In this document: positions 38,071 to 56,875 of the stretch, piece after piece | How positions within the stretch are numbered: position 1 is the stretch's first letter | Layout: the number at the start of each line of letters is the position of its first letter | NCBI GenBank assembly: GCA_024529925.1 | Contig: JAFEUB010001422.1 | Location: forward strand, 558,001-622,000 | DNA length: 64,000 bases | Origin: Ophthalmolycus amberensis | Lineage: Eukaryota > Chordata > Actinopteri > Perciformes > Zoarcidae | Direction of reading: 5' to 3' | Notes under the pieces: generated by a model | Seen by the model: the letters and a program-made list of their open reading frames with translations, nothing else | What the model was told of the DNA's origin: nothing | Databases searched by the model: none | Position numbers and translations under genes: made by a program

Positions 38071-41000
38071 TTTGTTTGTTTTTCTGCAGAGGAAGAGGAC
38101 GAGGAGGAAGAGGACGAGGAGGAGGTGAAGGATCGGAGCCAGCCCAGATGGACAGTCTGGTTGGACGTGGAGCCGTCTCGTGAAGCAGCTCACTGGCTGC
38201 CTTGGAGGCCCGACAAAGCCAAGGGCCAGTCAGAAGTGGACTGTGAGGACCCGGACAGACAGGTGCTGATTTAAAGTGTCTCCGCTCATGTGTGGCATGT
38301 GTGGAAGCCCATTTACAGTGTGTGAAAATCTGAATACATTTGCCAATGTATGTTGCACATACAAGGAATTTGTCATGGCGGGTGGTGCATAATATTAAAC
38401 AATCAACAATCAACACAGTGCAAGAAATATAAACATATTAAAATGTACAATATAATATAAAGTAAAGTGCACAACAAACAGATAACAGTACTTTAAACAA
38501 ATGACTTTGTTTGACTTTTTCGTCTCTCTTTCTCTCCAACTGTAGGTGTTGTTTGATGACATCGGCCCATCCCTAATTTGTCTGTCTTCACCAGAGCTCC
38601 AGCTCTGTCTTCTTCTGCGTTTCCTCTCATTCCTGGGCCTGCCCGTAGACTCTGTGCTCTCTGCTGCCCCCTGTCAGCCTGGCCTGCTGCTGGAGAACCT
38701 TTCTCTGCTCACTCAGGGTAAAACAAACTACAGTCCTAATAAAACAAACGAGCTATTTGTTTGTTTTGATGTTATAAACAACTTGAAGCAAATCATTGAC
38801 ACAAAGCTGACTTTATGTCACATCCTAGGTAATGGTCTCAAGGGTCCTCTGACGTCCCACGACCTGCCTGACCCCGGGGTTAGCTCTGTGGGTCACATGA
38901 CCACTCTCCAGGGAACCAGGAAGTGGGTGGGACTTGGGAAGCAGGGCGAGAGGTTTGTCGCCAACATCTTCGGTGTGGTCCAACCGGTCCTTCCTGCCCA
39001 GCACCGAGCCGCCCTGTCACTCAGCTGGATGCAGTATGAGAAACTCAAGGTAGGAGTCGGTCTACTGGACTCCAAGTTAAACGTCGGAAGTAAAAGGTCA
39101 ACTTTCAAAGTCAAAAGCACTGATTTACTCGTATGTGTTTGCGTGTCAGGTCTTGCGTTGCCTGCGTGGTGGCAACAAAAAGCGCCTGCGCTCTCAGGGC
39201 AAGAGCAGCAAGCGGGTTGCCAAGCAACTGCTCAAAGAACCCGACAACCGCTCGTCGTTGGTGCTGTGGCAGGAGTACGCCCGCCTGGAGTGGATGCTGG
39301 GCAACCTCGAAGAGGCCCGCAAAGTCTTCTCCACGGCCACGGCCATAGAGGGAACCAAAGGGCTGAAGAGCCCCGCCCTCTGCGAGCTGTGTATGCTGTG
39401 GGCCCAGCTGGAGGTGGAGGACGGCTCAAGCGCGCGGGGGGGAGGACTAGCAGATGTCACCGTGTCCCCGGCTGTTTGTGTGCTAACCAGGCTGGCAGAA
39501 GGAACCTCCTCATCCTCCCAGTCCCTCTCTCCGGTTTCCATCCTGAAAGCCAGGAAGTGTTATGAGCAGGCTCTGACCGCCGGCTTGTCAGCCCTGGACC
39601 AAAGCCCCCACAACCCTCAGGCCAACAGAAAAGGTTCCTGAACAACTTCTGTGTGTTTCATCTGTCACGGAGCTGCTGCATGTCTTATAAAAGGCCCTTA
39701 TCTGTGGTTTTGCATGTTTTGGCCTATTTTCTGCTGTTACTGCTGCTCATTTTTTCCAAACATACTGTCGCGTTTGTTTGCATTCATAAGTGCATTTCTA
39801 TCAACTTCTTTGCAGCCAGTGTTTTCTAATCATTTTGGTACAGCATGAAAATCAACTTGCAAAGCCTTGGAACTTGTGCAAAATATGTAATCCATCACAA
39901 TTGGGTGAATCTTTGATTGTCTTTATACTTGTATATCTTTATAGGTGTCAATTAATGCAAACACTTTTATAGTCTTTTACAAAATGGTGCTCAATAATGT
40001 GTGGTATAAAGTATATGATTATTAATAATTAATAATTAATAAAACGGTCTATCTTTCATTAATTTGTTCCTCTCCTCTCATTGTTCCACCAACAGGTCAC
40101 GAGGACCTGCTAGGAGAGAAGCTGAGGCTGAGAGGCCTGATAGGCTGCTACGCTCTCTTCCAGTACCTCACAATGGGCGTCCAAGCAGCTAACACCGTCT
40201 ACAGCCAGGCCAGAGAGAGGACGGAGGAGCTGCACCACGCGCAGATGCAGCTCAACAGTAAGGAGGAGGCCAACCTTGCTGGCACTGATGCTGGCCAGTC
40301 TGCGGCTGACTCCAGCCATGCCAGCAGGCACTATGTTACCAGGCTAGCCTCTGAGTGTGAGGCATTGGCAGTGCAGCAGGCGGCGTTGCTTTGGCACCAC
40401 AACAGTGTCAGTGTGTTTCCACTGGCAACCCTGAGACAAATGCTGACCTCTGCCCTCGCCACCTGGCCCGGCAGCGCCCCTCTCTGGAGCATATATATAC
40501 AGGTGAGACATTCTCTACTCGTAAGATACCAAAACTCATTAAATTTTTGCATCATTGTGTGTTAAAATCAAATCAATCAGTGATCGGCAATGAGCGTCTC
40601 TAGATGTGTTTCACCCAGTGTTTTTGCACTTATTCTGTACCAGATGAGTCCTTGTGTACTTTGTCATAATGGCCCTCATGCGACCCGTGTTTCAGGTGGA
40701 GAACCGCTACCATAGTGCTGGCCGGGCGCGGCGGTTTTTCCACTCTGTAACCAGGCACAACAGCAGTGTGGTGCCACGCCTCTTTGCCATTGTTGCTGAA
40801 CAACAAAGGAAGCAGCTGGTAGACGCTGCTCAGAGGTAAGAGCAGGAAGGATGATGGGTAGGGGCGAGGTTATCCTGCACTCATGTTGTATGGGAATAAG
40901 CATTGTAACAACTTCTTAATCGAGATGCCATGATCATAGTTTTCTCTAACCCTCCTTTCATTATATTACGGGAGCAACTGAGAAAAGAAATCTTGGTGTC

Positions 41001-42369
41001 TAATGTTTATTGACATCGTAAAAAGATACAACTAAATTCAGTTGGCGACTCATATTTTAATTATTTATTTTTACATATATTTGGCATATAACAAGTGATT
41101 AATGAGTAACACAGGATTAAAACTGGGGAAGTGTATTTTTCATTTCTCTAGGTCATTAAGGAACGATTATCCTCACAAACCTTTTTCCCCCAACGCTCTA
41201 AGGCAATAACACCGGAGAGAGAAAACTATTTCTCCATCAATCTAGCACTGTTAATGTTGTATGTGTTTCTGTGGTCATTATAGGTCTTGTTGCCATGGTG
41301 CTGCCTTGCCCATCCTGCCAGAGAATGGCCTCAGCACCCGTATCCGTGGACTGTTTGAAAGCGCTATAGCAACAGAGATGGGTGCTCACTGTCCTTTACT
41401 TTGGAGGATGTACATGCACTTCCTGGTGAGACAGCAATTAACACTCACACATTCACATGTTTAGTGATATTGTGAGGACACTCTATTTGCTATCCTTGAC
41501 CAGTCAGTGAAAAGAAAATACAAAGTAGGGGAAATTCATAATCCTTTTTTTAACAGTTATCTAATCATACTCATAACGGCATAGTTAGACGTCACTAAGA
41601 GGGCAAATACCTGCTTTTCTTTTTTCACCGATTCAACTCGTCAGTAAGCTGATAGATGAACACACGATGGACGTGTGGCAAAAGTTAAACGTATCAAGGA
41701 TCAAGGCAGAAAGTTAGCGTCGAGCATTCAAAATATTTTCAAAAGAATCAAATTTCAATAATTATTGCAGAAGCCTGCTGTGCCTTTAATATCCCATTTT
41801 GTTCATTCTGTGTGTTACTCTCTGACCAAAGTGCATTATTTTTTCTCATTTTCCAAAAGATTGACTTGGTCTAAGAACTAACACGCACAGAAAGACCAGC
41901 CTATGCAGACTTACTTTGTGTAATTTGCACATTTGAATATACAACTATTGACAGTCGGTAAAGTCTTATTTCTGCGCTGTGTGTATTTGCAGGTGTCGGA
42001 AGGGAAGGTGGATAAAGCCACAGGGATCTTCTACAAGGCCTTACAGAATATTCCCTGGGCTAAGGTGAGCTACACACAGAACAGTGATATTCCTTCACAG
42101 CAGCTGACCTCTGGCTACTTCATTTTTAAATTGTACGTATGATAAATCAATTCTCTCTCTTTGTGTGTGTGTGTGTGTGTGATTGTGCATTAATGTAAAT
42201 TAGCATTTATGCAAATATGTGTGTTTGGCACGTGTGTGATCAGGGTCTGTACATGGACGCAGTGCAGCTGTTCCCCGAGCATCTGCAGGAGTTTGTAGAT
42301 CTGATGACAGAGAAAGAACTCCGAGTCAGACTGCCTCTAGAAGAACTGGATATACTACTGGAGGACTGA
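33098..42369 (+). CDS. nrde2: NRDE2, nuclear RNA surveillance/exosome regulator
   Basis: Nuclear protein that binds the MTR4 helicase and restrains exosome recruitment; it also supports splicing of weak introns. Exons: 33098-33158, 33826-33931, 34360-34545, 34657-34797, 34889-35154, 35269-35489, 35907-36134, 36447-36636, 36833-36966, 37809-37929, 38090-38262, 38546-38717, 38829-39049, 39150-39633, 40096-40502, 40696-40835, 41284-41425, 41993-42064, 42244-42369. They total 1196 residues (human about 1164). The start MALFPAFA matches the human N-terminus. A Lys-rich nuclear-localisation-like tract follows near residue 75-92. The MTR4-binding-region signature (PANWTYKSLYRADVARYRRK) is near 140. 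The NRDE-2/HAT-like helical repeat body starts at about 245 (EEFNRRLRE, LPGLEEDML, VEFFEPFWDSGEE). The end, EKELRVRLPLEELDILLED, matches the human one. Two donors are weak by sequence (cag|gtgctg at 38263, aag|gttcct at 39634) but fixed by phase and protein match. Confidence 0.96.
36970..37000. repeat. (CA)n microsatellite in nrde2 intron
   Basis: About 14 CA units start directly after the donor at 36967. Confidence 0.9.
38024..38088 (+). repeat. (TG)n plus T-rich tract at an nrde2 acceptor
   Basis: About 20 TG units, then (TTTG)n and a T run, lead straight into the acceptor of exon 38090-38262. This UG-then-U layout resembles the polymorphic element before CFTR exon 9, a known TDP-43 binding arrangement. 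Confidence 0.8.
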
Positions 42370-43190
42370 ACACACACACACACCTCATTCAGGAACATGA
42401 TTTTGCTTGCGTGTGCCAATGTCGGCACACTTGATGGCAAGAAAAGGAGACACGCACTCGGATGCATTCACACACATTTAAAGAGTGAACTAATGATTAT
42501 CCTTTGTACATGTGTTTTAGTACCAGATACTGTTAGTAAATATAGTGTTCTAATTCATGTGTTGTGTCGGTTGCTTTTGCATACCTTTCAGTGCATACAC
42601 ACTGAGGTTGAGGGCCCGCGTTTCAAATGAAATATCCCATTTTAAAAGTTCATGACATGTTTATATTAGATGTGATTGTAAAGGGCAACTGCACATTAGA
42701 GATTAATGAAATCATTGTAAACGGATACTGAGATAAATGACAAAAGATTATGTAAAATGTAACTTAAAACTGTATCAGCATTTAACTGTGAAAGTTCAAA
42801 TGCATATGCCTCAACTTCATAATGCTGATAATGAGGTAAAATGACGTTGTGTCACTGCACCTTGGTGATCGACAATCTTACCCGGTAACCAAGAATAGAA
42901 AAGAAGAGGCTGTGGCAGTGTCAAGTTCAGGACATTTTCACTTTACACATGGTGATCGCTTTTTTAAGTGAGTTCTAGCTTTCAGTCATTTTGTATATTC
43001 AATTTCATCAATGCATCTGCAAAATGTGACAGAGAGTTTAACAATGCATTATATAAATAATCAAATTTTAAGATTTCAGTCTCAGTTTTAAATTTATAAG
43101 TAGGCGGTAAGTTTTATTAATTCACTTCCTCAACCCACCTGTGAATTACCTGGAAGTTTCACCTGCCCTATTTTATCACTCACATCACAG
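42370..43190 (+). other. nrde2 3' UTR and flank
   Basis: No coding frame is supported. A canonical AATAAA was not found within the first few hundred bases, so the 3' end is not placed. Confidence 0.4.
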
Positions 43191-43194
43191 AACA

Positions 43195-43500
43195 TACTAT
43201 GTACAGTGGCGGTGGAGTCGCTCCCTCCTGCCGTTGTGCTCCCGCCTGCCGTTGTTGCCGCGCCGTGGTTTGACGCATTGCAGGTCCGCCCTGGCCAATC
43301 AGCGGTCTCTGTACAGTGTGCAGAATATTGCAGGTCTGTTCTATCCAATCATGATCCGCCTCTCAAAAGCAAAACCACAACTTCCACAGTGCCGCCAACC
43401 CAAACGTATCCTTCCGCCTGCATAAAACCCTGTGTAGCGCAAATTAGTCCGTCACTTTGTCACTTTCGACAGATTAAAAAAGTAGTAAAAATAGATACGA
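43195..43500 (+). promoter_or_regulatory. Isolated promoter-like block (GC-rich, CCAAT boxes, TATA-like)
   Basis: A GC-rich stretch with repeated tgccgttgt-type units is followed by two CCAATC motifs (near 43297 and 43348). A cataaaac TATA-like box then lies near 43423. Order and spacing look like a polymerase II promoter, but no convincing open frame follows. It may be a distal calm1 promoter, the remnant of a lost gene, or transposon-derived. Confidence 0.3.
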
Positions 43501-44379
43501 GGAAATCTCTCGTCTTTTTCTTTGAGGTCGAAAACCACTATTATGAACGACTCAATTATTGTAAACCCCCCCCCCCCCCAGGCAGAATTCTCTTCTCTAG
43601 GCTGTGTTTTATAAAACATAACCTACTGTGATAAAGAAGGTTAACGTTTTTGCCTGAAAATGCAATATTTCTGAAGGAGATTTATTTGTAAATGAAGATG
43701 CTACACACACATTTGTATTAGGCCTACAATGTCAACCCATGTAGGTAAATGTAGACTCCTGTTGCAGTTAATCGGGTACGGATTACACCAATATTGTGTT
43801 TATGACGTTGATGCTCGATGGTGGGCGCCAGATTGTGTGTTTTATGATTGCATATGTTCATAACAGAAAAGTGGGCTTCATTTCATTTGGTATTGCGAAA
43901 GCCGAGTTTCACACCAGTCGATTTATCTGAATACACAGCATCGAGGGTGGTTTGGGGCAAAGCAGACCACAGCCCAGTTTCACTGTATGTCATGCATGCA
44001 CATCTGTTAGGGAATGTGCACCACTAAAGTACAATATCAACTAAAGCAGGCCCTTCGTCGGTCGTTCCCCCTTCTTGTAAAGGAACTTTCTATTAAGAGC
44101 TTATGTTCTGTACATTTTCCTAATACAATTGTAATCACATCGGAACAAACTGAGTATACAGTGCACAGAGGGCGTTCGATGTGTGGTCAGCAGCTGCGGT
44201 CCCCAGAAATTAATCCATTCTTTATGCAAACCCTTTCACATAAAGTCGTATTACCGTCGCTTCTCTTTCTGAGTGAAGACATTTTTTTTAAACTATGAAA
44301 CCCGAATAATTCAAGAATAACATCCTTTTATAAAACATATAAAACATGGCACCCCGAAGACGGGTACGCGCACATCAGC

Positions 44380-44586
44380 AGGCTTGTATGCGCATGCACG
44401 TTTGAGGAGACGGAGCCAGGACGCCGCACTGATCGAGAGAATTTCCCCAGTGCGGAGGAATACAGTGAACCGTACAGCAGTGGTTCGTCCTGCCTGCCCG
44501 CCTCCAGCCAGCCTTGCTCAGTGGCAACCTTCCATTTCCTCTCTCCCTGTAGCGTTAGCAGACCAGCGTTCCCAGCTCAAACAGAC
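44380..44586 (+). promoter_or_regulatory. calm1 proximal promoter and 5' UTR
   Basis: GC-rich DNA directly upstream of the calmodulin ATG holds TGCGCATGCA at 44389-44398, a near match to the NRF1 palindrome. No TATA box is evident, as is usual for CpG-rich housekeeping promoters. Confidence 0.5.
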
Positions 44587-50867
<6,281 letters not shown>

Positions 50868-51822
50868 ACTGGGCTCACATTGAAGACAAAGAATCAGTCA
50901 AATGTTTCACTTACCTCTTATTGCAAAAATCTACATTTATTCATACTGTTCTGTATAGACTGAATGTTGGAAAACTGATAATCTGTTCATATTCACAAGC
51001 TCAAAAAAGGTAAAAAAAAGACAAAGAAAAATTCTAAATCAATCTATCTGCATGTACTGGCTTGTATTCCCGCCCCCAGCGCTGAGCTACCCAATCAGAT
51101 CGCAACCTTTTAGCCAAGCAGCCTCTCTGCAGCTGGCTGGTGCACCTCTGCTTCCATCTGCCTGATTTCATGATGATCATATGGGATGGCCAATGGCCTT
51201 TCTTCTATGACTTCCTGTTTTCTTTCTTCTGTTTTTCATGCATGCAGCTTTAGATGGGTTACTGTTGAGAGCCCGATGGCAGAAGGCTGTTGGCCTGGGA
51301 CCGACAGAGAGGAGGGAGGGGTTAGTTGACAGATGGATGGGAGTGAGTAAACCAGCGGAACCTTTGCAGTTTGCTCACCTAAATGAAGTCAGTGACGACA
51401 GATATTTTTAAGAACAATTTTAAAATGGAACAACTCATTTTAGATTCTGTGTTTCTGGCATGTCGGGATACTCACTTTATCCTTTGTGTTTACCTTTTTT
51501 GAGGGGGAAGCTTGGGTGGGCTTTTAAAGGTAATGATATACAAGATCAACTTTGGGGCAATGTGGTTATCACTGAAGCATGCTTAGGGACAGTATATTGC
51601 CTCAAAGGTTGCACTTGAATCGTGATTCTACGGGGTCTTCAATTCAGTTTAGTGGGGAAAGGGTCGGTGCTTTGCAGCGTTTCTATCTTGTGTGAGTTTG
51701 CGTGTGTGTGGGTGCGGCGAGGCCCGGCCCAGTCCAACTGTTCAGTTCAGTTGATCTGCATTCCAAGTTGTACATGCTAGTCTTTACATTTTGTTTTTCC
51801 AATAAAATCTCATGAAGTAACA
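50868..51822 (+). other. calm1: calm1 3' UTR
   Basis: About 0.95 kb from the stop codon to the polyadenylation signal at 51801, without open frames of interest. Confidence 0.7.
51801..51806 (+). terminator. calm1 polyadenylation signal
   Basis: AATAAA followed about 25-45 bases later by a T/G-rich stretch (tactgggtcttcttgtgttt). Confidence 0.75.
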
Positions 51823-53200
51823 TCTCGTACTGGGTCTTCTTGTGTTTTCTCTCAGTGAAGGCAGATTCTGTGGGGGACGTGCTGTTGTAATGACTCATCT
51901 GTGCTACTTATTGCATGCGAAGTCTTTGTGAGAGTGGACGTGGAAGCACAGACACTGAAGCCCACTTACAACATATTTTGGGGGGGGGTGAGTTGGTCAG
52001 CCTTTATATTCCTAAATCTAAATAAGCAGAAGATCAACAAACGCGAGACAATAACATAAATATGACTCGTCTCAGTCTTTCATACAATATAAGTATTTGC
52101 ATAGCAACTCAGTGATTGCACCGTTTTCTAAAGTAAAGATAGAAATGAAGGGTCAGGAATAAAGTATTACTGAACAAACCCCCTCCATTTATTTAAACGT
52201 ATCACCATGGTTACTTTATGTATCTTGCCTTAGTGATGGAGCTTTAAACAATCCACAGAGCAACACATGTACAAGTACAATGTCCTGTCAACCGACCAGC
52301 CGTTTGTTGGAGGGACGAGTTGTTTTAAAGGAGCATTTCTAAAACACGGGACTATATGGACGAACAAGCGAGTGACGGTGATGGACACCAACATGTTCCC
52401 ATGAATCTAGTGTGTGTGTGTGTGTGTGTCAGTCAGTGTCACAAGGACTTCTCCAGATCACTGAAAACGTCTGTCTGCAAATGAGGAGGTGTTGCTAGGC
52501 AACAGCCAGGCATGGGGTGGGTGTAAGTGAAGGAGAGGGAGCAGAAGACTGAAACTGTGGGAGTTTGAGGAGAGAGCAAGATAAGAGACAAGGGGGGGGA
52601 GAGATGAGGAGGTTGAGAGACAATAATAGAAATCTGACTTGTGGGAGAGGAAGCGAACAACGGATGAAAAGAGAAAAGCAATTCACAGTGCATCTTAAAA
52701 CTCATAAAACCTCTCCTCCTAAAATACCTCATTCAGAAGCTATTCTGGCTTCCTTCAGCAGATGAAGTTGTTGTGCAGTCTAACAAAGAACCTAAAGACC
52801 TCCGTCTGTGCTTAATTACTGGGGAGCTGTGTCGACGAGTATAGCTTCATGTTTGCACAAATGCTACGTCCTAGAATAAATAAAAAGGTAGCTGATGATT
52901 TTGATGATGGCACTAATGAAACAGAGAGATGGAGACGCACAGTTAGTAGCTATAGTTACTTAACGGTCTGAAGTGTATTCATATATCTTGCTGCTTGTTA
53001 TTAGCGAGCTGCCACTCCAACGTTATTAGCAGGGTCTCCAATCCAGAGGATTCTCTCTCACATTCACCTCAAATTAATCTCACACATTTACAAACAGCGT
53101 GTGCTTCACACACACACACACACTCCCTCACTCCAGCATTCAAACACATAAATATTTCAGTTTTTCACCTGACAGCTAGAAGAATGGAGTGTGTGAGTGT
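51823..53200. other. Intergenic stretch between calm1 and the retrovirus
   Basis: Contains a (TG)n run near 52410 and a purine-rich stretch near 52530-52620. No gene recognised. Confidence 0.5.
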
Positions 53201-53757
53201 TGTTGTGGAATATTTCTGTAGTACATGGGAGAAGAGTGTTATCATATTTATCAAATCAATGTCAAATGAAACAGAGTCTGGATGAATGGTCAAAGTTATA
53301 ATAGTCAATTTATTTGCCTGCAGGCAAAGAGAACACTGTCCCACAGACACATCACGTCATCTGCAGGAGGTGCTCTGAATAAGACAGTCAGATGCATGGA
53401 CATTTATACTGCTTCCTTTGATTAGGTCACTGTGACCTAATCAAAGAGTTAAGTCACAGGAAATACAGAGTCTGAATAAGCCTGTTTTACCATCACACAT
53501 CATATATGCATACAGAGGGTCATGCTATCCAGCTGATGCTCATCAGGAAGTACCGTAATCTAGGCCTCTGTGTGTCGCCGTCTTTGAAGACAGAAACAAT
53601 GCACAGGAAAACAGATAACAAGATAAACAAGATAAACAAGCCACCTGGCTTTCGAAACTGAGAATCATCTACTGAAATGTGTTTGAGGCCTGCACAGTTA
53701 AAGACTTACATTCGTTTACCCCTAAAGCATAAGACTATGACATATTTTCCCATAACA
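53201..53757 (-). repeat. LTR (3' in element sense)
   Basis: 557 bp, with TG...CA ends on either strand. On the element's sense strand an AATAAA lies at 53309-53314 of the window. Contains the 31-bp palindrome with the estrogen-response-like motif. Confidence 0.9.
53416..53446. promoter_or_regulatory. Perfect palindrome with consensus estrogen response element
   Basis: Arms of 15 bases around one central base. At 53424-53438 it reads AGGTCACTGTGACCT, the exact AGGTCAnnnTGACCT consensus bound by estrogen receptor dimers. Confidence 0.85.
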
Positions 53758-55460
53758 TTCCACTCTTTGATTACATCGTAATCACAAAATACCGTAAAAA
53801 TGTAAAAATATGTTATAGGGACATTTCAATAACAACAGAAGTATTACCCCAAAAATATGATTTGAAAATACATCATGTGAGATAACTGAAGAAAAAACTG
53901 TTCTTGTGAGATAAAAGATCCCATAAATGTAGCAGGCAATATAATTCAATACCGAAAAACATGAGTCAATTACACAGTTGATATTTCAAAAATCTGTTTT
54001 TGTGAGACAAAGTCTCTGATATATGAGCAACACGTTGAGATGTTGGCAAGAAGAGAGTTGTTCTCCTCTTCGTTTCCCTCAAGGCCTGGAAGATGAGTTG
54101 CAGACAGTTAGCACAGAACACGCACGTGTCTGTCGGCTAACTGCCCGTTGTGATTTCCGTCCGTGAATCACTGCATCTCATCTTTGTTACTGTACATTAC
54201 CAGGATCCTCCATATTTCTGAAGTCAGTGAATTGAGTGGCTTGCTGCCAGTCAGACATGTCCTTTACACCATTCCTGGGCTTCGTACCATGTGGAAACAT
54301 GTGCAATCTCCACCTTTTAAAACTCAGATTGTGTGGGACACAGAGAAACAGACAGGAGCAGTACTTTCTTGTCCAACAAACTCTTATTATACCATTATAT
54401 CATTTCCACTTCTCTAAATCATACTTCCTCTAACCTTTCATCTCGTTCACGTAACCCATGTGCTGTGCAGTGAAGTGAATCAGCCTGCATGTGACAGTCT
54501 AAACCTTTTTTATTTTTATTTTTATTTTTATTTTTCCTTTTAGTTAACGTGACTTGCTGTAATTTTCTGAATCCTTCAATCTCATTCGTATACATATGTG
54601 GGTGTGAGTGGTGTTTGTCTAGTTTCTAATGTGTGTATTAAATGTACAAGTTTGTCATCTGAAGAATCTAAAGTTAACTCACCCTCTGTGTTGTATTTAT
54701 GTGAGCGTCGTTGGTCCATCTCCGTCTCATTCCGCAATCTGCTGCACCCTCCCCGATGGCCGATTGTCGAGCCCTCCCACCACTCCTTGTTCATGGAGCG
54801 TGAGCATCTATTCCTCAATGTTCAAGCTGCCACATTTATGGCACACAAAGTCTTCAGTTGGTGTGTGTCAAAGTCTCAAAGTCTCTTTCAGCTTCCTCTC
54901 ATGCCCTGATACCTTATCAGCTGGGCATGCTTGCATCTGTGCTGACGAAACTTCTCTGTTCTCCGTTGTTGAACTGATCCTCATGTTCAGCATGCTGCAT
55001 GTCACACACTCTCTTGTGTGATGTTCTCCAGGCTTATGGATGGCGGAAAGCCTTCTTACAAAGTTCAGTCAGGGCTGTCATCGCATGTTGATACGCTACG
55101 GCCAGTTTTCACCATTGTCGTATGCAACTCACTGCAGGTTTGAATGCCGCAGATATTTTCTGTAGTTGTGAGCATTGACATGGTACCTGTAGATTTTGAC
55201 GAGTCTCGTTCGTCTTCTTCATTTTCGACGTGTTGAGTGGTGGGTGTCGTTCAAGTTGTTTGTGGCTGGGGAGCATACAGCAGGAAGCGGAATCCCCAGA
55301 TCCGGACCAAGGACTGAAACTGAACAAAACAAACAAAACAAAACAGCTGCCGATAGTTCAGCAGTAAATGTTAGACAACGTTGTCTCATGTAGAGATACA
55401 ATTCTTAGATCTCTGTGTTTCTGTGTGTGCGTGCCTCTGTGGGTGTGTGTGTGTGTGTGT

Positions 55461-55552
55461 CCCCTCTTTCTGCTGCTGCGAGCGAGCATGGTGTCTGTGT
55501 GTGTGTGTGTGTGTGTCCCCTCTTTCTGCTGCTGCGAGCGAGCATGGTGTCT
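55461..55552. repeat. Two-copy tandem repeat inside the retrovirus
   Basis: A 36-bp core (cccctctttctgctgctgcg onward) occurs at 55461-55496 and 55517-55552, each preceded by a GT run, giving a period of 56 bp. Confidence 0.9.
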
Positions 55553-55837
55553 GTGTGTGTGTGTGTGTCTCACCCCTGCATTCCTCTCTCTCTGCTCATA
55601 TGCCTCTCTGTCTATTTTAAACAGTTTCACCTATTTTCGTTTCCTCTTGGACATCAATTCATTTGTATCTGCTTTACCTCTTTCTCTGCTCCAAGCACGT
55701 TTTGAGTTGATCAAATTTTAATCGTAGGCTAAAACTGCCTCTTTTAGGGAATCCCAATTTTGTTCATTCTTCCAATTATTTGGCAGTCACATTTATTTAT
55801 TATCGGAGGTAAGACCTTGGCATCGGGCTGCTCAGAC

Positions 55838-56110
55838 TCATTCTATGACTTTTATCATTCCCAAATGTTTCACTTTTATTTCTAAGTCTTTGACTCGGTC
55901 TTTCTTCGTACATTTAATCTGTTTCAATTTACCTTCTAAATCCCCTTTTAACATTTTGAGCTTAGTGTCGCTCAATGAGTCGTTTTCAGGAAAACCAAAC
56001 TCCTTTGACCAGTACGTGAGGTATTCTAAACACCCGTTTCCATATTTCTGTTTCATCATATCAATTATTGGGCCCGAGGGCTCTGCGCTTTTACCACTTT
56101 CTCCACCCAT
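55838..56110 (-). pseudogene. Gag-like N-terminal fragment of the endogenous retrovirus
   Basis: A 90-codon minus-strand frame starts Met-Gly (a myristoylation-like start). It continues with Lys-rich and charged sequence resembling the N-terminal part of fish retroviral gag proteins, then stops. It begins about 750 bases after the primer-binding site. The remainder of gag and all of pol and env are missing. Assignment rests on general resemblance and position only. Confidence 0.4.
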
Positions 56111-56854
56111 TTTTTCAGGCGTGGATACGTTAACGTTACCTTTACAATATAGTCGTCACTATACAGCATATGTTTATTCTCTCGAAGGAAAACTCTTTGC
56201 AAAAAAACCTCGTTTGAAATTCACGTTATGTTGTGGAAAACCACGATTCTTATTTCAAACTCATTTGAAGTTCACGTTAGTTATTTATCACGTTTCTTAT
56301 TCTATCAGTATAGAATTCACGTACGATAATTTTAACCACGGTCTTACAACAAACCTATATTTTGTAGTCAAGCGATCTGTGTTTACGATCTCAAAATGTT
56401 TTTATTCTGAGTTAAATCATCACCGTATAACACAATCCTGAATTCTACGTGAAAGCGTGCAAATAGTGATATGCCAGAAAATGAAAAAGGGAGTTCACAT
56501 GAACCACATTCGTAAAACAAAACCACAAACGTTAAAAACAGTTGTGCTACCCAAATAAAAACAAACACAACTGTGTTACCCAAATAAAAATGACTACTTG
56601 ACCATTCATCTGTGTCTGTTAAATCATATGACCTTAGTATAATTTTACCATTACTTTTATAATTGGAATTTTAACTTTCTTACCCGTTTGTAGAAATTAA
56701 TTCTTTTTCGTTGGATTCGCGTGCCGTCTATCAGAAACTCCCTGGGGTCCGCCGGTTCTCTCTCTCTGGTCTAATGAGGTATGAGACAGTGGATTTCTGG
56801 GAGAGGCCTTCTCCTCCGGTCAGTCCCTCTGGAGCTCTGATAGACAGTCAGCGA

Positions 56855-56872
56855 ACCCTGCTCGCAGCGCCA
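56855..56872 (-). other. Retroviral primer-binding site, tRNA-Ser-like
   Basis: Minus-strand TGGCGCTGCGAGCAGGGT begins three bases after the sense 5' LTR. The plus-strand bases match, with one mismatch, the 3' end of vertebrate tRNA-Ser(UGA) as I remember it, including CCA. Confidence 0.6.
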
Positions 56873-56875
56873 AAT

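Noticed and set aside
43206..43631. 141-codon plus frame
   Set aside because: Crosses a C homopolymer and a promoter-like block; no family resemblance and no splice support.
55461..55552. Direct repeats with spacer, CRISPR-like at first glance
   Set aside because: Only two copies, GT-run spacers, inside a retrovirus of a vertebrate genome.
55368..55721. Val/Cys-rich frames inside the retrovirus
   Set aside because: Come from GT repeats and the 56-bp tandem duplication.
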